Shown here: in pieces, positions 30,337 to 32,133 of the stretch
Position numbering within the stretch: the first letter of the stretch is position 1
Layout: each line of letters opens with the position of its first letter
From: Pseudoalteromonas prydzensis
GTDB lineage: Bacteria; Pseudomonadota; Gammaproteobacteria; Enterobacterales; Alteromonadaceae
Direction of reading: 5' to 3'
Assembly (NCBI RefSeq): GCF_011050055.1
Contig: NZ_DRGM01000007.1
Span: 1 to 32,133, forward strand
DNA: 32,133 bases
Made by a program: the position numbers and the translations under genes
The notes under the pieces: model-generated
Seen by the model: the letters and a program-made list of their open reading frames with translations, nothing else
The model's database searches: none
Told to the model about the DNA's origin: nothing

Positions 30337-31399
30337 TTTTTGCAAACTATATTTTTTTGTATCATTACTAACATTCTTCCCTTTAACTTTGATGGCTGAA
30401 AATGAAGCTAGGGAAACAGATCAATTTACCGCTTTAGAGTGGCTAAATAAAGATAAGGAATTTAAAAATTGGTGCAGTCAAGTCACTCTTGTATCTAACG
30501 CTAATGTTTTTCAGGATACAAGAGACAAAGCAAACAGTCTAAGATCAGATTATTGCAATAAAAATATTTCTGACTTTTCTGAGCTTCAGACTCGAATAGT
30601 AGACCTATTAGAAGACTTGGGGAGATTATTTCCAGCTTCAAATCTGCACTCCCGCTTGCGATTAGCAGAATGGAAACGTATCAAGGAAACTGGCGAGATA
30701 GCCCAATTTGAGGTCATAGATGATCCATTATTAGCTATTTCGCTAGATAGTAGTGTTCCATATAGGATTCAAAATGATTTACTAGATGAATGCAACGCTT
30801 CAGCAAAATCAATAGCAAGCGAGTCCGATTGTGAAGCTGCATTGATAGAGTTCGGTGTTATTTATGATTTCGCTCAGTCAACTTTAGCTCAGCCCATTGC
30901 TTTTGAGCTATCGAAACGTCTTTCACTTCTCGAAAAAAATTGGGGCAAGTTCTATAACGAATCTAAATCTCAGGCTATTTGGGAGTTAGCTATAAACGGA
31001 GCCGTGTTCCAGAAAGAAAACAAAGAACATGTATTTGCCGAACCACCAAATTGGCAATGGGTGATTATGCATCCAACCATTATTGTTGAAAATGTTACTG
31101 ATGCAATTGATGGGGATCAACTTAAAGAAGCAGTCATGATTGAGGCGATTGGAGTCGATTGGTGGAAACAAGACAAGTGGTTTCTTCCTTCAGGGGGTGC
31201 AATCATAGCCACTTATTCTGATCGTTCCGGCGTTGATGATTGGGGTTACGGAGTATCCTTAAATTTTGATAGCAAGTTTACTCTGGGTGCATCTGATCAC
31301 GGTGGTGATATTGGATTCTTCATAACGATTGACCTTCTTAAATTGATACAGGATAAGGCGAGCACAATTAAAAAGTATAGAGGTTCATCAGACTTCTGA
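30326..31399 (+). CDS. Exported protein of unknown function, partner of the hydrolase
   Basis: A 357-residue protein with a signal peptide (about 1-24; hydrophobic core F-F-V-S-L-L-T-F-F, cleavage after L-M-A). The mature part has four cysteines in two near pairs (N-W-C / D-Y-C, and D-E-C / S-D-C), fitting two disulfides in the periplasm. The C-terminal third is beta-rich with W-W-K-Q and G-W/G-Y repeats. There is no lipobox and no later membrane helix. ATG 30326 has a strong GGAGG at 30316-30320; the frame can extend to TTG 30314 but without a site. It overlaps the hydrolase stop by 11 bases. I recognise no family. Confidence 0.7.
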   Translation: MMFNFCKLYFFVSLLTFFPLTLMAENEARETDQFTALEWLNKDKEFKNWCSQVTLVSNANVFQDTRDKANSLRSDYCNKNISDFSELQTRIVDLLEDLGRLFPASNLHSRLRLAEWKRIKETGEIAQFEVIDDPLLAISLDSSVPYRIQNDLLDECNASAKSIASESDCEAALIEFGVIYDFAQSTLAQPIAFELSKRLSLLEKNWGKFYNESKSQAIWELAINGAVFQKENKEHVFAEPPNWQWVIMHPTIIVENVTDAIDGDQLKEAVMIEAIGVDWWKQDKWFLPSGGAIIATYSDRSGVDDWGYGVSLNFDSKFTLGASDHGGDIGFFITIDLLKLIQDKASTIKKYRGSSDF

Positions 31400-31414
31400 A
31401 AAAGATAATCGGGT

Positions 31415-31478
31415 AGCCGGAGGTCTCTAACCTCCAGCCCCCACACCACCCATCATGCGGGTCCGCAATGGGCGGTTC
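31415..31478 (-). ncRNA. Group II intron domains V and VI
   Basis: Domain V is 34 bases (31445-31478). The lower stem ACCGCCCA/TGGGTGGT is 8 bp and holds CGC at the catalytic-triad position. A GA bulge and an upper stem TGCG/CGCA on a GACC loop follow. Domain VI follows, with hairpin GGAGGT-TAGAG-ACCTCC (arms at 31430-31435 and 31419-31424). Stem lengths and order match group II introns. The reverse transcriptase stop codon (31477-31479) overlaps the domain V start. Confidence 0.8.
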
Positions 31479-31827
31479 ATCTCCCGTAATGAATATTGAT
31501 CCAAATATCTCTCAATGATACTAAACCTTGTGAAGTTAAGTAGTTATTGCCTAGCGCAATGTTAATTCCTTTTGTTTTTGAGCTTCTACAAGGGCCTTTA
31601 CTGGTGATACCACAGGCTATGGCGAGTCGTTCGCTAACACCCAATTTCATTAAACTGCGTACTTTAGTGCGTGCGATTCCTTATAAATGGCGCCATTGCC
31701 GCCAGTAGCACATTCTTATCCTACGGCGGATCCAATGATCTAAATCCACCGTTAGCTGATAAGCGTTGGCTATCAGGTAGTAGTGTCCCCAGCCGCGTAA
31801 ATTTTTTGATCTAGAATCTGTATTACT
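31477..31827 (-). pseudogene. ltrA: Group II intron reverse transcriptase/maturase, C-terminal remnant
   Basis: One minus-strand frame encodes the maturase (X) domain end: L-R-G-W-G-H-Y-Y, D-H-W-I-R-R-R-I-R-M-C-Y-W-R-Q-W, K-V-R-S-L-M-K-L-G-V, then G-L-V-S-L-R-D-I-W-I-N-I-H-Y-G-R and stop. These are LtrA-type landmarks in the right order. An in-frame TAA at 31681-31683 breaks it, and the frame closes upstream at 31828-31830, where homology is already lost. The RT catalytic core (YADD) is not present. Non-functional. Confidence 0.85.
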
Positions 31828-31857
31828 CTAAAGCGCAGTACCTCTTAACTTCTTTGT
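31826..31857 (+). repeat. Degenerate 32-base direct repeat, right copy
   Basis: CTCTAAAGCGCAG (31826-31838) is identical to 28872-28884, and the full stretch matches at 26 of 32 bases. It sits exactly where reverse transcriptase homology stops and the IS3-type end begins. Confidence 0.45.
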
Positions 31858-32133
31858 CGGAGTTTTTCAAGTTAGTTGTCGCCTCAAGTTAAATTTTATG
31901 CCGCCCGCATTTCTTCTTTTTTCTCAGGATTCAAATTTACTTCGTTTATCATTGACCAATCTCGTGACTTTCCTGACCAACGACTTGGATTATTCAATTT
32001 AGCAGCATCGTTTACCTGCTGACGCTTGGCTAATATCTCTTTATCTAAACCTGAATGACGTTGATTTGGCGTCACAAATTTTATACCACTGTGTAGGTGC
32101 TCATTATTGTACCAATCAACGAACCCGCTTACC
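31855..32133 (-). mobile_element. IS3-family insertion sequence, right-hand end, cut by the window
   Basis: It contains the C-terminus of an IS3 OrfB transposase. The sequence TGTCGGAGTTTTTCAAGTTAG at about 31855-31875, shortly beyond the transposase stop, is where the terminal inverted repeat should be; the other end lies outside the window, so the repeat cannot be confirmed. It appears to adjoin or interrupt the intron remnant. Confidence 0.7.
31896..32133 (-). CDS. IS3-family transposase OrfB, C-terminal fragment
   Basis: The last 78 residues of an IS3-type DDE transposase enter from the window edge (first full codon at 32132-32130) and stop at TAA 31898-31896. Diagnostic motifs: F-V-D-W-Y-N-N-E-H-L-H-S-G-I-K-F-V-T-P-N-Q-R-H, then N-P-S-R-W-S-G-K-S-R-D-W and N-L-N-P-E-K-K. 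The DDE catalytic residues would lie upstream, outside the window, so activity cannot be judged. The visible frame is unbroken. Confidence 0.88.
   Translation of the reverse strand, partial: VSGFVDWYNNEHLHSGIKFVTPNQRHSGLDKEILAKRQQVNDAAKLNNPSRWSGKSRDWSMINEVNLNPEKKEEMRAA

Larger units (their letters stand above)
31407..31827 (-). mobile_element. 5'-truncated group II intron (3' part only)
   Basis: Read on the minus strand, this is the end of an intron-encoded reverse transcriptase, followed by domain V (31445-31478) and domain VI. The 3' intron end is expected near C-T-A-C-C-C-G-A-T, at about 31407. That lies only about 8 bases from the stop of the exported-protein gene, which is transcribed the opposite way. 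The 5' half, including domains I-III and most of the reverse transcriptase, is absent, so it cannot splice or move by itself. The lack of an endonuclease domain and the CGC triad in domain V favour a class C-like intron. Confidence 0.8.

Noticed and set aside
29257..31399. Firm call of a type VI secretion lipase effector with immunity protein
   Set aside because: The layout fits, but no secretion-system or adaptor genes are visible and neither protein was recognised as a named family.

Overview
The window reads as the end of an assembled contig from a gammaproteobacterium, probably a marine or brackish Alteromonadales-type organism. This rests on AT-leaning codon use, Crp/Fnr pairs, an N-type ATPase and IS3/group II elements; no taxonomic marker is present. 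The first 35 bases are sequencing-library adapter rather than biology, and they run straight into a tRNA-Leu(GAG) that has lost its 5' part.

Region 1 (0.3-11.1 kb): two related Crp/Fnr-type regulators flank a single giant gene (2859 codons) for a membrane cyclic beta-1,2-glucan synthase (GT84 + glycoamylase-like + GH94). A 16-bp perfect palindrome lies just before the synthase start. An FNR-like box and a short inverted repeat lie before the second regulator. Region 2 (11.2-11.7 kb): two tiny, well-started, polar genes share an I-Y-x-G-Q motif and end at a hairpin.

Region 3 (11.8-25.3 kb): a same-strand block of acetate kinase, a double PRC-barrel protein, a CorA-type channel, a SHOCT mini-membrane protein, phosphoketolase, and a complete nine-gene N-type ATPase operon in the order D-C-Q-R-B-E-F-A-G. 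Phosphoketolase and acetate kinase together turn sugar phosphates into acetate plus ATP. The phosphoketolase stop overlaps the ATPase beta-subunit start. The inferred logic is substrate-level ATP from sugar phosphates supplying an ATP-driven ion-pumping rotary ATPase, possibly under low oxygen or energy stress. The ATPase has no separate delta subunit, and its b subunit is long with a delta-like tail. The c subunit carries a second glutamate in the ion site.

Region 4 (25.3-28.1 kb): a convergent hairpin, an outer-membrane-type lipoprotein on the minus strand, a GNAT acetyltransferase and a secreted gamma-glutamyltransferase. Region 5 (28.1-32.1 kb): accessory DNA holding a small membrane protein bracketed by a 12-bp inverted repeat, a 599-bp gene-free stretch, and an overlapping pair (cytoplasmic alpha/beta hydrolase plus exported Cys-containing protein). 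After these come the 3' tail of a group II intron (domains V/VI and a broken reverse transcriptase) on the minus strand and the end of an IS3-family transposase running off the window. The main candidates for something undescribed are the hydrolase/exported-protein pair, the twin I-Y-x-G-Q micro-proteins, and the coupling of the phosphoketolase and N-ATPase genes.
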